64,000 bases of DNA from Omphiscola glabra (GCA_964017045.1 OZ024804.1:22076537-22140536); one strand, 5' to 3'. Counted from the stretch's first letter, positions 1 through 12,600 are shown. A program made the numbers and translations. The notes: generated from the sequence alone by a model not told the origin.

Positions 1-444
1 ATTCAGTTCCAGTAGGTCTACTCAGGTTTCTAGCCATGCCGTTAGAATATGCATTCTGTGATTTCAAAGTATCCATATTGCCTGGCTCAGGCCCATCACC
101 TGTCATTTCTAGTAGCCCTCCGCCGGCCACAGGCATCTGCTTCACACTGCTTCCTTTATGTGTGGGCGATGATCTGACTTCCCACACATTATTTCCAGAC
201 TCAGACCTGCTGGTCAAATCAGGTGTTGACTGTCTCAGTGTGGGCTGTTGAGTGGGTGGTAGAAACCTTTGAACTGACGCATCCCCCGGCCCTGCTGACT
301 GAAGCAGCTGCCTCGACTTAATGCTGGGAGACTCCGCCCGACCAACAGTGTTTGACCATTCAGAGGTGTTCGCAGAGGGTCCTCCAGTAGCATTGGCTGA
401 CTGTGGGGGAGTTCCATTCTTTCCACTCAAACTATTCGGAGATC
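1..444 (-). CDS. Coiled-coil gene, last visible exon (Ser/Pro-rich tail)
   Basis: The acceptor TTTCAG ends at 445. The exon starts with two bases that complete an Arg codon begun by the single base left at the end of the exon at 1727-1907. The frame then stays open to the left edge of the window. The product is rich in Ser, Pro, Thr, Gly and Asn (GKNGTPPQSANATGG, QRFLPPTQQPTLRQ) with no predicted helix or membrane segment, so it is probably a disordered tail. No stop is reached, so the true C-terminus lies outside the window. Confidence 0.85.
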
Positions 445-3400
445 CTGAAACAATCGGGTGGAGAAAAAAAAGATGCGTGAATGTTTTTTCTTTTGTAAAT
501 GATTAGTATGACAGGTCCGTAATTATAAGAATTATATAGGTAGCTTTGTTATTTTTAGTATTGAGATGAAGTTTTAAATGTCATGCACAGAGGAAAATGA
601 AGGAAGTTGAAGAATGAGATTGAGCATGGAGAAATGTCTGCTGGTATTGTGAATAGGCTCTTGCATTGACTTAAGAATAAATTTCATAGATTCGGAACAA
701 CTATCGTGCATCCTTTTGGATTATAAAGTGTATGAAGTATGTGAGAGCATGATGATTATTTTATTCCAATTTGGATAGCTATTATATATTGCGAATCTTC
801 ATGCTAACGTAAATAAAAAGTTAAATGGTGATGAGATGATCTACATTGTCTCTTGCTTTCATAGCAGTTCATTATGGTAATAATTAAGAAGTACTGGACC
901 GTAGTCAAGCCACAGCTGTAACACTGGTTACATATGAGTTACAAGTAGCACTAGATGAGCAGTGTTACACTTTTCTTAAAGGCAGCTGTGCTGATGAGAG
1001 ATGAACAAAATAGTTCTGCTATGAGGATCTAAGAAATTTATATAAAAAGTATTTTTTTTTAAAGATACTAGTGTAAAAAAAAGAACAAAAGAACAGCAGA
1101 CATTGAATGCATTTAGTCAAAACTCAAACCCTAGACTTTGGAGCAAAACCTGGAGTAGTGGAGCAGTGCACTTTCAGAGGAGCTAGAGCTCCATTTTGAT
1201 GAAACTGCTCCAAACAATTAATTTTGTCATAGAATCTTTAGAATACTACATACAGTCAAAGTCATTTTCAGTCTATTACCTACAGTCAAGGTCATATTCA
1301 GTCTACTACTACCTACAGTCAAGTCATATTCAGTCTACTACCTACAGTCAAAGTAATATTCAGTCTAATACATACAGTCAAAGTCATATTTGGTCTATTA
1401 CCTATAGTCAAAGTCATATTCAGTCTATTACCTATAGTCAAAGTCATGTGCAGTCTATTACCTATAGTCAAAGTCATATTCAGTCTATTACCTATAGTCA
1501 AAGTCATATTTGGTCTATTACCTATTGTCAAAGTCATATTCAGTCTATTACCTATAGTCAAAGTCATATTCAGTCTATTACCTATAGTCAAAGTCATATT
1601 CAGTCTATTACCTATTGTCAAAGTCATATTTGGTCTATTACCTATAGTCAAAGTCATATTCAGTCTGTTAGCCATTGTTGTGTTGAGAGGTCCATAATGC
1701 CCTTGACACCTACATTGTGAACTTACTCATGTTTAACAGAAAATAACGCTGCTCCATGACGGTACTCTTCAGTGTGTCCACAACCTTGTGGAGGTACTCC
1801 AGCTCCTGGCTACAGGCCACATTTCCTAGGGACTGACTGTTGCCATTACCAGACAGGGAATATTCTTTCAGGCTCTTGTTTTCTGTCTCCAGCCTAGACA
1901 ATGATTCCTGGTCGCAGGGAAAAGTGGGGACTTTACAGTTTTAATAGGGTATTTGAAAGTGTCAACATTTTATGAGAAAATCATTTTTTTTCAATCAGTC
2001 CACATGTGATGCATTATTGTGTTTAATGTTCAAGAAGTTGACTGTAGGCTTAACCTTAACATGATTGAAATGACTTGTCTCACATCTCACCTTAACATGA
2101 TTGAAATGACTTGTCTCACATCTCACCTTAACATGATTGAAATGATGTGTCTCACATCTCACCGTAACATGATTGAAATGACTTGTCTCACATCTCACCT
2201 GAACATGATTGAAATGACTTGTCTCACATCTCACCTGAACATGATTGAAATGACTTGTCTCACATCTCACCTTCAATGTATAGTTCTCAGCCTTGTATTT
2301 AGTCAGCTCCTCCACCAGCTCAACGGCCCGACAGTTTGTTCTGCGGAGGTTGTCAAGCTCCATGATGATCTGCTGGTGCCTCTTCTGTGCCTCTAGGTAT
2401 GAGCCGTTGAGAGCCTCCAGCTTCGTCTGGAGGAGTGTGTTGTCATCTTGCAGTGCCTTCATTTCTTGTTTCAACGCTGCATTCTCATCCAGTGCCTCAT
2501 CTTTTTCCTTGGTTGCCATCATGAACCTGGAAACAAATGTCTGCCATATGACCATCCATTTATTGCCTGGGGATTGTGTGCTATGGTACCATCCACTTAT
2601 TGCCTGGGGATTGTGTGGTATGGTACCATCCACTTATTGCCTGGGGATTCAACTGTGTACTATATGACCATCCAGGGCCGACCCTAACTATTGCGGGGCC
2701 CTATGCGAAACGGACTGCGCGGGGCCCATTCTGGGTAGAGGAGAAGGATAATAAGTGAAAATTAAGATTTTGTATTAGAAAATAAATTCGGGGCGTGGAT
2801 ATGAAAGTATGGGGCCTATGAAAGTGCGGGGCCCATTGTGACCATCCACTTATTGCCTGGGGATTCAACTGTGTGCTATATGACCATCCACTTATTGCCC
2901 GGGGATTGTGTGCTATGGTACCATCCACTTATTGCCTAAGGATTAAACTGTGTGCTATGGGACCATCCACAGGAGAAAGTAAAAACAATGCAAGGGTGCA
3001 ACTAATAAACAGGAGCTGTCTATGCTGGGTTGTATGGGTGATAACAGGACTGACCCATTATTACATGACCTAATAACTATGGGTGATAACAGGACTGACC
3101 CATTATTACATGACCTAATAACTATGGGTAATAACAGGACTGACCCATTATTACATGACCTAATAACTAGGGTTGATAACAGGACTAACCCATTATTACA
3201 TCCCCTAATAACTAGGGTGATAACAGGACTGACACATTATTACATGACCAAATAACTACGGGTGATAACAGGACTGACCCATTATTACATGACCTAATAA
3301 CTATGGGTGATAACAGGACTGACCCATTATTACATGACCTAATAACTAGGGTTGATAACAGGACTAACCCATTATTACATGACCTAATAACTACGGGTGA

Positions 3401-6400
3401 TAACAGGACTAACCCATCAATAAATCCCCTAATAACTAGGTTTATAACAGGACTGACCCATTATTACATGACCTAATAACTACGGGTGATAACAGGACTA
3501 ACCCATCAATACATCCCCTAATAACTAGGGTGATAACAGGACTGACCCATCAATACATCCCCTAGAAACTACGGTGATAACTGGACTGACCCATCAATAC
3601 ATCCCCTAGTAAATATGGATGGTAACAGGATTGACCCATCAATACATACCCTAGTAAATATGGATGGTAACAGGACTGACCCATCAATACATCCCCTAGT
3701 TAATATGGATGGTAACAGGACTGACCCATCAATACATCCCCTAGTAAATATGGATGGTAACAGGACTGACCCATCAATACATAGCCTAGTAAATATGGAT
3801 GGTAACAGGACTGACCCACCAATACATACCCTAGTAACTATGGGTGGTAACAGGACTGACCCATCAATACATACCCTAGGAACTATGGGTGGTAACAGGA
3901 CTGACCCATCAATACATCCCCTAGTAACTATGGGTGGTAACAGGACTGACCCATCAATACATCCCCTAGTAAATATGGATGGTAACAGGACTGACCCATC
4001 AATACATAGCCTAGTAAATATGGATGGTAACAGGACTGACCCACCAATACATACCCTAGTAACTATGGGTGGTAACAGGACTGACCCATCAATACATACC
4101 CTAGGAACTATGGGTGGTAACAGGACTGACCCATCAATACATCCCCTAGTAACTATGGGTGGTAACAGGACTGACCCATCAATACATCCCCTAGTAACTA
4201 TGGGTGGTAACAGGACTGACCCATCACAATATCCCCTCCTAACTATCCCATGAAGAATCTGCTCACCTTGATGACCACTGCTCACTTTTGTACATGTTTG
4301 CTTGGAGAACAGTAACCTGTCTCTGGAGATATTTGATGTGGGCGTCCTTGACATTCTCACCTAAGCTGTCATTGGCCTGGGAGCCTGGTAGATATAAAGG
4401 TAATGTAAGTTTTAGAAAAACATACGATCCAGTCAAGGTTAACAGATAAGCAGCACATACACAACTAGGGTTTAGCTCAAAAGTTCAAACCTCATTAACT
4501 TAGATACCAAGAGTATTGATGTGGCATTGTCTTACAAGAACAGACAATAATTTTAAACAGCCATTGTCTGAAGAGCGCTTGATTTTTTTTTTTTTAAGTT
4601 TGGGGCTCCCTTTATTATGCTCATGATAAATTCAATGCATTTTAAAAATTATATGTTATCTAAGATGGCTTTTTAATTTATATTTTTTTTGAGATCATAA
4701 ATTATTTTGTCTTGATGAATTATTTTGTCTTGATGAATTATTTTGTCTTGATTAATTATTATTTTGTCTTGAGATCATAAATTATTTTGTCTTGAGATCA
4801 TGAATCATATTATCTTGAGTTCATGAATTTTTTTGTCTTGATGAATTATTTTGTCTTGAGATCATAAATTATTTTGTCTTGATGAATTATTTTGTCTTGA
4901 GATCATAAATTATTTTGTCTTGAGATCCTTAATCATTTTGTCTTGAGATCATGAATTATTTTGTCTTGAGATCATGAATTATTTTGTCTTGAGATCATGA
5001 ATTATTTTGTCTTGAGATCATGAATTATTTTGTCTTGAGATCATGAATTATTTTGTCTTGAGATCATGAATTATTTTGTCTTGAGATCATGAATTATTTT
5101 GTCTTGAGATCATGAATTATTTTGTCTTGAGATCATGAATCATTTGTCTTGAGATCATGAATTATTTTGTCTTGAGATCATGAATTATTTTGTCTTGAGA
5201 TCATAAATTATTTTGTCTTGAGATCATGAATCATATTATCTTGAGATCATGAATTATTTTGTCTTGATGAATTATTTTGTCTTGAGATCATAAATTATTT
5301 TGTCTTGATGAATTATTTTGTCTTGAGATCATAAATTATTTTGTCTTGAGATCATGAATCATTTTGTCTTGAGATCATGAATTATTTTGTCTTGAGATCA
5401 TGAATTATTTTGTCTTGAGATCATGAATTATTTTGTCTTGAGATCATGAATTATTTTGTCTTGAGATCATGAATTATTTTGTCTTGAGATCATGAATTAT
5501 TTTGTTGTGAGATCATGAATTATTTTGTCTTGAGATCATGAATTATTTTGTCTTGAGATCATGAATCATTTGTCTTGAGATCATGAATTATTTTGTCTTG
5601 AGATCATGAATTATTTTGTCTTGAGATCATAAATTATTTTGTCTTGAGATCATGAATCATATTATCTTGAGATCATGAATTATTTTGTCTTGATGAATTA
5701 TTTTGTCTTGAGATCATAAATTATTTTGTCTTGATGAATTATTTTGTCTTGAGATCATAAATTATTTTGTCTTGAGATCCTTAATCATTTTGTCTTGAGA
5801 TCATGAATTATTTTGTCTTGAGATCATGAATTATTTTGTCTTGAGATCATGAATTATTTTGTCTTGAGATCATGAATTATTTTGTCTTGAGATCATGAAT
5901 TATTTTGTCTTGAGATCATAAATTATTTTGTCTTGAGATCATGAATTATTTTGTCTTGAGATCATGAATCATTTTGTCTTGAGATCATGAATTATTTTGT
6001 CTTGAGATCATGAATTATTTTGTCTTGAGATCATGAATTATTTTGTCTTGAGATCATAAATTATTTTGTCTTGAGATCATGAATTATTTTGTCTTGAGAT
6101 CATAAATTATTTTGTCTTGAGATCATGAATCATTTTGTCTTGAGATCATGAATCATTTTGTCTTGAGATCATGAATCATTTTGTCTTGAGATCATGAATC
6201 ATTTTGTCTTGAGATCATGAATTATTTTGTCTTGAGATCATGAATCATTTTGTCTTGAGATCATGAATCATTTAGTCTTGAGATCATGAATCATTTTGTC
6301 TTGAGATCATGAATCATTTTGTCTTGAGATCATGAATCATTTTGTCTTGAGATCATGAATCATTTTGTCTTGAGATCATGAATCATTTTGTCTTGAGATC

Positions 6401-8087
6401 ATGAATCATTTTGTCTTGAGATCATGAATCATTTTGTCTTGAGATCATGAATTCTATCTTCATTGTTTATATCATATCTTAAGTCTGCTGTAACATCATG
6501 CTAAGAAATAAAACTACCAACACTAAGAAAGTATTTACCAATATTTTAGACCATCCTTCTTTTTCTTTCTATCTGTTTTTAAGCCTAGCCAATGATTTTC
6601 CCCCATGTTCAATACACATGAAGAGTTTTGTTAGACCTCAAAGAAATTGACATAAAAGAATGGTAAAAATTTTTCTTACAGCTGGCTGAAAAAATAATAA
6701 ACATTTCTCTATCAACTTCCATGTCAAGAATCTCAGAGGAGCTACATGAGGACCCAGCTTCTTATGGTACAGAGGGAAGACAATTAAATGGAATACACCC
6801 TAACTGTACTCGTAAAGGCACAGGGGGAAGACAATTAAATGGAATATACCCTAACTGTACTCGTAAAGGTACAGAGGGAAGACCATTAAATGGAATACAC
6901 CTTACTGTACTCGTAAAGGTACAGAGGGAAGACCATCAAACTGAGTTTCACAGTTTATTACTGAGTTACACCACCGTCTGATTGCACCCACCTTCTATTT
7001 GCATATACTGAGAATCAGACAGACCAGGAGAGCTCTTTAATGAGTTGATAAATTGCTGAAGTTCTGCCTCTCTTTTCCTTCTGTCCTCCAGCTCTTTCTG
7101 CAAGCTGTTGACAAGCTGTGAGAGAATAGGGTATATGAAATAACTGCATGCTCAAAATAGTACAACATCAGAAATAAAGCATGCGATGTAGTTTTTCATA
7201 CTGCCTCCTTCCCATCATGATCCCCCCCCTCCTCCTTGTTTTGGAGACAGTTCCCTAAATTTACAGTCTCTTGATGAATAAACTGGAGTAACTCTGGGGG
7301 GTGGTAGTATTTGAAAGTTCAACACTGGGGGATGGTAGTATTTGAAAGTTCAACTCTGGGGGGGGGTGGTAGTATTTGAAAGTTCAACACTGGGGGGTGG
7401 TGGTATTTGAAAGTTCAACTTTGGGGGGTGGTAGTATTTGAAAGTTCAACTCTGGGGGATGGTATTATTTGAAAGTTCAACACTGGGGGATGGTAGTATT
7501 TGAAAGTTCAACTCTGGGGGATGGCAGTATTTGAAAGTTCATCTATTTTTGGAACTGACAAACAGACACATTTCCTAGTTCCTGAATCCTCCTGCCCATC
7601 CCCCCCCCCCCCCCCCAACAAACTGACACCAGTTGAACAAGGGCAGAAAATATTGGCATGATTGTGACGATGTTGACTTTTTAACATATTCCAACAGAGC
7701 CATCTCTAGTTACACAACCTGTTGGTTGATATGGACACCACAAAACAATTTTAAATGCAATAACCCTCTTACAATAAATCTTATTCTAAAAATGCCAAAA
7801 CACACACACCAACAGAACCAACTCAAACCAAAACATATTGAAGGCATTATTACCTGTTTATAATCCATGATAGATCCTGGGCTGCCTGGTGCACCAGTGC
7901 CGTTCATGGTGCCATCGAAAAGGTGATCGTTTCTCTTCTGAGAATCATAGAGCTCATATGAGTCCTTTACATCAGCCGCTTGACCACCCTGTTCCTCCAT
8001 TGCACTTGTTTTAAAAGATGTCAGTGGTGACAAAACTGCCCCCTCATATCTGATGTTATTCCACATGGAATGATTGGTGCTTTGGTC
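1..8087 (-). CDS. Long coiled-coil protein gene, six consecutive exons, 3' end outside window
   Basis: Six minus-strand exons (7854-8087, 6992-7115, 4267-4384, 2271-2526, 1727-1907, 1-444) are bounded by AG acceptors and GT donors, and all five junction phases fit, giving at least 452 continuous residues without a stop. The first about 78 residues are polar and Gly/Ser-rich. The next four exons are heptad-like and rich in Glu, Lys, Leu and Gln (LQKELEDRRKREAEL, NAALKQEMKALQDDNTLL, LEYLHKVVDTLKSTVMEQ), typical of a long coiled coil. The last exon is a Ser/Pro/Thr-rich, probably disordered tail that runs off the left edge. Such architecture is common among golgins, centrosomal proteins and trafficking adaptors, but I do not recognise the family and assign no function. 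Upstream exons must exist to the right because the first exon seen starts at an acceptor in phase 0. Every intron holds at least one minisatellite except the shortest one at 1908-2270, which is itself mostly a minisatellite. Confidence 0.85.
445..1240. other. Intron sequence, nothing recognised
   Basis: This is AT-rich sequence between the tail exon and the 30-bp array. I see no reading frame with splice signals, no transposon ends and no further tandem repeat. Confidence 0.6.
1240..1672. repeat. Minisatellite, 30-bp unit, about 14 copies
   Basis: The unit contains CAAAGTCATATTCAGTCTAT and TACCTATAG. It starts about 50 bp downstream of the donor at 1726. Because 30 is a multiple of three, long spurious frames run through it on both strands. 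Confidence 0.95.
1727..1907 (-). CDS. Coiled-coil gene, exon with heptad-rich segment
   Basis: The acceptor CGACCAG ends at 1908 and the donor is A|GTAAGT at 1726-1725. The exon starts in phase 0 and holds 60 codons plus one base. It encodes ESLSRLETENKSLKEYS, a Gly/Asn/Ser linker, and then LEYLHKVVDTLKSTVMEQRY, a strong amphipathic helix. The one-base overhang joins the two-base start of the next exon (1-444). Confidence 0.88.
2046..2270. repeat. Minisatellite, 36-bp unit, about 6 copies, each carrying a 5' splice site
   Basis: On the gene (minus) strand each unit starts GTGAGATGTGAGACAAG and ends CATGTT(A/C)AG or a near variant, so NAG|GTGAGA recurs every 36 bp at about 2270, 2234, 2198, 2162, 2126 and 2090. 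The array abuts the exon at 2271 with no spacer. Inserted units would encode the 12-residue block VRCETSHFNHV(Q/K) with no stop. Confidence 0.95.
2271..2526 (-). CDS. Coiled-coil gene, main coiled-coil exon; its donor is repeated in the adjacent array
   Basis: The acceptor TTTCCAG ends at 2527 and the donor AAG|GTGAGATG is at 2270-2269. One base completes an Arg codon, followed by 85 codons encoding a Glu/Lys/Leu/Gln-rich helix (ALDENAALKQEMKALQDD, ELVEELTKYKAENYTLK). The donor is immediately followed by a 36-bp tandem array in which every unit again starts NAG|GTGAG. The reading frame stays open through all of these units and about 70 further bases, so the exon could be extended in frame. 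The first donor is the best choice because the segment upstream of it is non-repetitive and coiled-coil-like. Confidence 0.88.
2540..2970. repeat. Minisatellite, about 37-41-bp unit, interrupted by a MITE
   Basis: Units contain ACCATCCACTTATTGCCTGG and GGATTGTGTGCTATGG. The array is split by the element at 2673-2838, whose target-site duplication is taken from the repeat unit. Confidence 0.92.
2673..2838. mobile_element. Non-autonomous DNA element (hAT-type MITE, CAGGGCCG ends)
   Basis: A 166-bp element starts CAGGGCCGACC and ends GGGGCCCATTG. It is flanked by a perfect 8-bp target-site duplication TGACCATC (2665-2672 and 2839-2846). An 8-bp duplication and CAG..-type termini are hAT-like. 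A second copy in opposite orientation lies at 22080-22240. Confidence 0.85.
3025..4246. repeat. Minisatellite, 45-bp unit, about 27 copies in two subfamilies
   Basis: The core is AACAGGACTGACCCAT. The left third carries CATTATTACATGACCTAATA, the right two thirds CATCAATACATCCCCTAGTA. The unit is in frame, giving spurious 15-residue repeats on both strands. A local block of several units is repeated (3811-3990 resembles 4036-4215). Confidence 0.95.
4267..4384 (-). CDS. Coiled-coil gene, short helical exon
   Basis: The acceptor CTACCAG ends at 4385 and the donor AAG|GTGAGC is at 4266-4265. Two bases complete a Gly codon, then 38 codons, then two bases over. The product includes DAHIKYLQRQVTVLQANMY, an amphipathic helix. 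A 45-bp minisatellite begins about 20 bp downstream of the donor. Confidence 0.85.
4685..6450. repeat. Minisatellite, 23-bp unit, about 75 copies, with higher-order structure
   Basis: The unit reads about ATTATTTTGTCTTGAGATCA plus TGA. Rare variants recur at about 426 bp spacing: TCATATTATCTTGAG near 4805, 5231 and 5657, and ATCATTTGTCTTG near 5137 and 5563. The right end (after 6120) is homogenised for the ATCATTTTG variant. Confidence 0.95.
6765..6950. repeat. Minisatellite, about 51-bp unit, 3.5 copies
   Basis: The unit contains ACAGAGGGAAGACAATTAAA and TAACTGTACTCGTAAAG. It lies just downstream of the donor at 6991. Confidence 0.9.
6992..7115 (-). CDS. Coiled-coil gene, helical exon
   Basis: The acceptor CTCTCACAG ends at 7116 and the donor GAAG|GTGGGT is at 6991-6990. 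It holds 41 codons plus one base and encodes LVNSLQKELEDRRKREAELQ, a charged coiled-coil helix, then a Ser/Pro-containing break. A 51-bp minisatellite lies about 40 bp downstream of the donor. Confidence 0.87.
7285..7545. repeat. Minisatellite, about 31-bp unit, 8 copies
   Basis: The unit contains GGTAGTATTTGAAAGTTCAA and a G-run of 5 to 9 bases, inside the intron 7116-7853. A run of about 17 C follows at 7600-7616. Confidence 0.9.
7854..8087 (-). CDS. Coiled-coil gene, first visible exon (polar N-terminal segment)
   Basis: The acceptor TTACCCAG ends at 8088 and the donor CAG|GTAATA is at 7853-7852. It is 78 codons in phase 0 at both ends. The product is polar (MWNNIRYEGAVLSPLTSFK, GTMNGTGAPGSPGSIMDYKQ) and lacks heptads, so it precedes the coiled coil. 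The exon upstream of it was not found. Confidence 0.82.
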
Positions 8088-9524
8088 CTGGGTAAGAAAG
8101 AAATTTACTTTAAAACATACAAAAAACAAAGAGATGAATGCCATTTGTAAAAAAAAAAAAAAATGTAAAAGAAGAAAATAAAAAAAAAGAAAAAAAAGCA
8201 GTGATTAGAAGCCAAAGGTTGATGGTGAAGAAATGAGAAGTTACACTTGAATAGATAAGGCCCTGCTCCTGCTCAGTTAGTTACACATAGGGATTCAATC
8301 AGGCTCTATTTTAATTGTATTTCTAAAATAAAAAAAAAATGCTGTAATGAAATGCATGATTACTGGTAACAGAATATAACGGGCATGTTTGCTTTTATGA
8401 AAAGCGCACGACTTGAATTACACTGCGGACCTCAATACATCTTGGAGTGACCTTGTAAATATAAATATGGCAATCGCTCTCAAACTGATGATGGAACTTA
8501 TAAATTCCACTAAAACATTTAGCAAAGTTGATGGGCACACAAAGCAAAGAATTATAAACTAAACTTATCCATGGTAAAATATTTCAGTGTTGTTGTTGCA
8601 CATTTGAATGTATATGCCCATTCATTTTATCATAAAATACATGACCAGGTGTCAATCAATGTGTACAGAGATCCGGCCATCAAGAGAGCATGAACATATA
8701 TAATGGCTTCAGACTGAGTAAAATTGGTTGAAAAACAGGGGGGTCACCTTAAGGAAATTTAATGGGGGTTTTTTGTTTTGATATTTTGATGTGTTGCAAG
8801 ATTTGTTGCGATGGTTAATGACGGTGTGTGTTTCAGTGTCAGGCAAGTCGCCAATGCTTTTGTGAGCTGGTGACCACTGGTTGAAAGCCAATAAATGATC
8901 AATATCAGAAGTTGGTCTGTGTCAATAAATGAGCCATGTCAGAAGTTGGTCTGTGGCGATAAATGATCCATGTCTGACCTGAAAGGTTGTTTTTTTACAA
9001 TAGATATTGTTTTAATGTTCATCGACTTGTTGATAAAAAACGCATTAGTTGGTCTTAAACATCTAACTCTTATCTTTTACATGCACAACTCTGTTATATA
9101 ATTCTATCCATCCATCTCATCTTTTGCATGATCAACTGTCTTTTGTAATTCCAAGCATGAACCAATCAATGCACTTCTGTGGCATGGCTAAGGCACCATA
9201 GATAGCATCAAAGTTATAGCCTATCTTTCCTTTTCTTTACTATTTTTCCAAACACGATCATTAGTTATACTAACTTGGAGAATGCTATAAATTGCAATTG
9301 CATGTATCATTGCTAAAACACTACTTAAGTGATTGTAAGTGTTGGAGCAGTTGTAGAAGGTGTCAGTAATGCATAGCTTAGCATTTTATTTGTTTAATGT
9401 CAGTGGCTTAATTTTAGTTATTTAAAAAAAAAAAATTACTCCTATTCATAATCAGAACAAAATTAATTAATAAAATAAAAAACAAATAAATAATTTTAGA
9501 GCCTGCAATTCCATTAGAGTCGGT

Positions 9525-9618
9525 AGGATTATCAGCAGCAGAACCATGCTGGTAAACAGCAACCAATAGGCAGATTATCGGCAGCAGAACCATGCTGGTA
9601 AACAGCAACCAATAGGCA
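9525..9618. repeat. Two-copy 46-bp tandem duplication
   Basis: Both copies contain GCAGCAGAACCATGCTGG followed by TAAACAGCAACCAATAGGC and differ at one base. Confidence 0.9.
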
Positions 9619-12600
9619 GTGTAATCATTGATAAAATAAAATCAGAAACACATGGTAAGGGAAATCCTGTAAAAAAAAAAAAAAATTAATAATAAACAAA
9701 ACAACTAATGTGCCTGCAAAAAGCATTCTTCAGCTAACATAATAAAATAAAATGAACTTATTGCATGCTGCGTGGTAGGTCAGGAGAAAACTGTGAAAAG
9801 GTGATACTCTCTTTTTTTGCAGGCTTTCCCCCTACATGTGTTTCTTATTTTCTATTGTAAAACTTGAATGCAGTTTGACCTCTTGCTATTTTCATCACCG
9901 AAAGTGACACTACAAAATACTTCTACATATTACGACATATTTACTACCACACGTATAGAGAATAAAGTGCTAATTCTCATTGTTGCAACTCATTAACCAT
10001 CCCAATTTTGAAATTAAAGCAATAAAGGATAAAAAAGACTTTTAAAAATCAATGCACAGATAACTTAATCTGTGGGTGAGATTGTTTTTTTTTACTGTGA
10101 AGTGGCTCACTTTGTATGGCCCTCCAAAATCTATTTTTAGTTTAAGGATGCTAAGGGGTGCATTCATGGTATCTAAAGGTGTAAGAAGGCTCATGTGAGT
10201 TGGTGCCCAGGGTTTTTGACATGAGTTGCTTTGGCTGGTTAGGTTTTGTGACAAGTAAACTAAATGGTTCTATGAAGATATTAGGCACCAATAGGCAAAC
10301 AATAAAACAAATGACATAACACTATTGTGGGCAATATCTCCCCAATAATCACAAATGCTTCACAAAATTTAACCCCCCCCCCCACTCACACACATAATAC
10401 ATTAACAAAACGTGTGAGCTTCCTCTCCCTCCTAGCACCCCTCCCACCTTTTTAAATGTGTGATATCATTATTTGATGGCCCCTAATTTAAAATTGGTCA
10501 AGTAGAATTAAAATATTTTCATTAACATACGTGTATCTTAATTTTAATTCTTCTCAACATGGCTTGCTTATTTAAAAGGGATCAATAAGCTAGCAGTTAC
10601 AATGAAATGAAATAAATAAATCACTTTGTAGTGTCTCTTCTCATAATGAAGTTACCGAGTCAGTTTATACCACTTTACCTCATAACAATTATTGAAATGT
10701 CTTAAAAAACATGTAGTCCTACTAACACTTGCAAAATAAATTAACCGTTTGAGTTTTAGGGCCATTTAAAAAAAAAACAACACATTTTTAACACAATGGG
10801 CCAATGGAGCCCAATTAATTGAACTAGACAAAACCTCTACGAAAAAACATTTTAAACAGAACAAATAACCTAGGGCTAATCCTAGGCTACTTAATTTCTC
10901 CTTTTATTCTAGTTTAACTTTAAGATGTATTAAGATAGTATTAGAATTTAGATAACTAATTCCAAATAAATCTAAATTTTTTAAAAAAAGGCTTCCAATT
11001 AGAGAACAATTGTTACTTTAAATTTAAAACTATTCTTGCTATTCGATTCAAGCCCTCTTATATACTGAGCCACTTTTGTATTAGTATTTAGTCAATAATT
11101 GCCGATAAAAATTACAGAAACATTTTTTGTCATTTCATCATTATGTCCCAACCTGTGGGATCGAAAAAAAACAACAAAAAATAAAACAAACTTAATTTAA
11201 AAACTTTGTATCACTGTTTGAATCCATCCATATCCATCTTTATGGCACTACAGCCAATGTAGGGCTTTGGATGTATGAATAAAAAAATTGAACCATCTCC
11301 CCAACACTGTGCACACATTTTAGCATGTTTACATCATTTATTATGGATAGATCACATCTTTTAAATAAAAATAGATTGTTTTACGTCCCATTTTTTTCAA
11401 ATTTTTAATTTATTTACACTATTCAGTAGCAAATGTGACAGAAATCTATATGTAATTAGACATGATTTTTCTGATTAATTATGCTAGCTGTAGTAATACA
11501 GAATTCTGTATTTTAATTAACAACTTAAAAATTTTGTCCTCCTTGACGAGTTTACCATCAATTTAAAACCATATTTTTCACATTACCGCAAGGAAATGTC
11601 ATGAGGATAGAAGTTGCTTTTTTTCACTCTATGCGCTATGTGGATGTTGTGTTAACTGGAAGTTTCCAACTGAAGTAAAACAATAAATAATAAATACAAA
11701 AAGAATATAATATAGCCTTCCATTCTCACTGATTTTGGCTCTAAATAAGATACAATGAAGAAGATCACACCTGCTTTTAGTTATAGAAATAACACACAAA
11801 ATAAAATCATGCTGTTGCACTACATAGGCAGGATAAATTAATTTAATTAGTAATGCTAGTCATTGATTGATAGTAATATTAAGTATATTTAATTATTTAA
11901 ATTTAATAGAAATTAAAAGAGCACTTACCAACACTTCAGCACTTGTTAAGAAATATACAAATGAATTTGTAATTAATTATGGTTTACTTCTTAAAGTAGT
12001 TATGGTACTATCATGCTTCTCTGTCTTAGTACTAATGTAAACAAATAATATGATAATATCAATATCAATGAAAATATTCTGTTTTTAAATATAGATGGCA
12101 TGGCTTCTGATCCTCCAATGCCAATATGGCCCTTTTGAATGGCCTAAATTGATCTAAGCTTCTTGTTGTCCATCACTGAATTTATAGCACCACCGGTTTT
12201 GACAGATGTCGTGTGAAAAAGTATTTATTTTCTAAATTCATGAAAAAGAAAAGCAATACCCTGTACGGCCATACATCTTGGGAACATATAAAAACTTTAC
12301 AAAGCATGATGGGTAAAACATACTGGTTGGCATGTATGAATGTATGGTCATGCAATATAAATGATATGGATGAATATTATTATTATACTACTTAGGCCTA
12401 GGCTAACTAGACCTAAAAATCTAAAATTCGTTGTGTAATTAAAATAATATAACATTTTAATTTGGCAACTGGTGTTATCAAATCAATTCAATATATATAG
12501 GATAGACAAACTACACAATCAGGATCATGAAAATCAAACACTTTTTGTCATTCTTTAAGTGTATTCTTGACCGTAGTCTATGTAGTCTAGTGTAGCACGA

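Noticed and set aside
1196..1720. 174-codon frame with YSQSHIQSI repeats
   Set aside because: Product of the 30-bp intronic array and in conflict with the well-supported antisense exon at 1727-1907.
3569..4360. Long frames on both strands with 15-residue repeats
   Set aside because: Shadow frames of the 45-bp minisatellite in an intron; both strands are open because the unit lacks stops.
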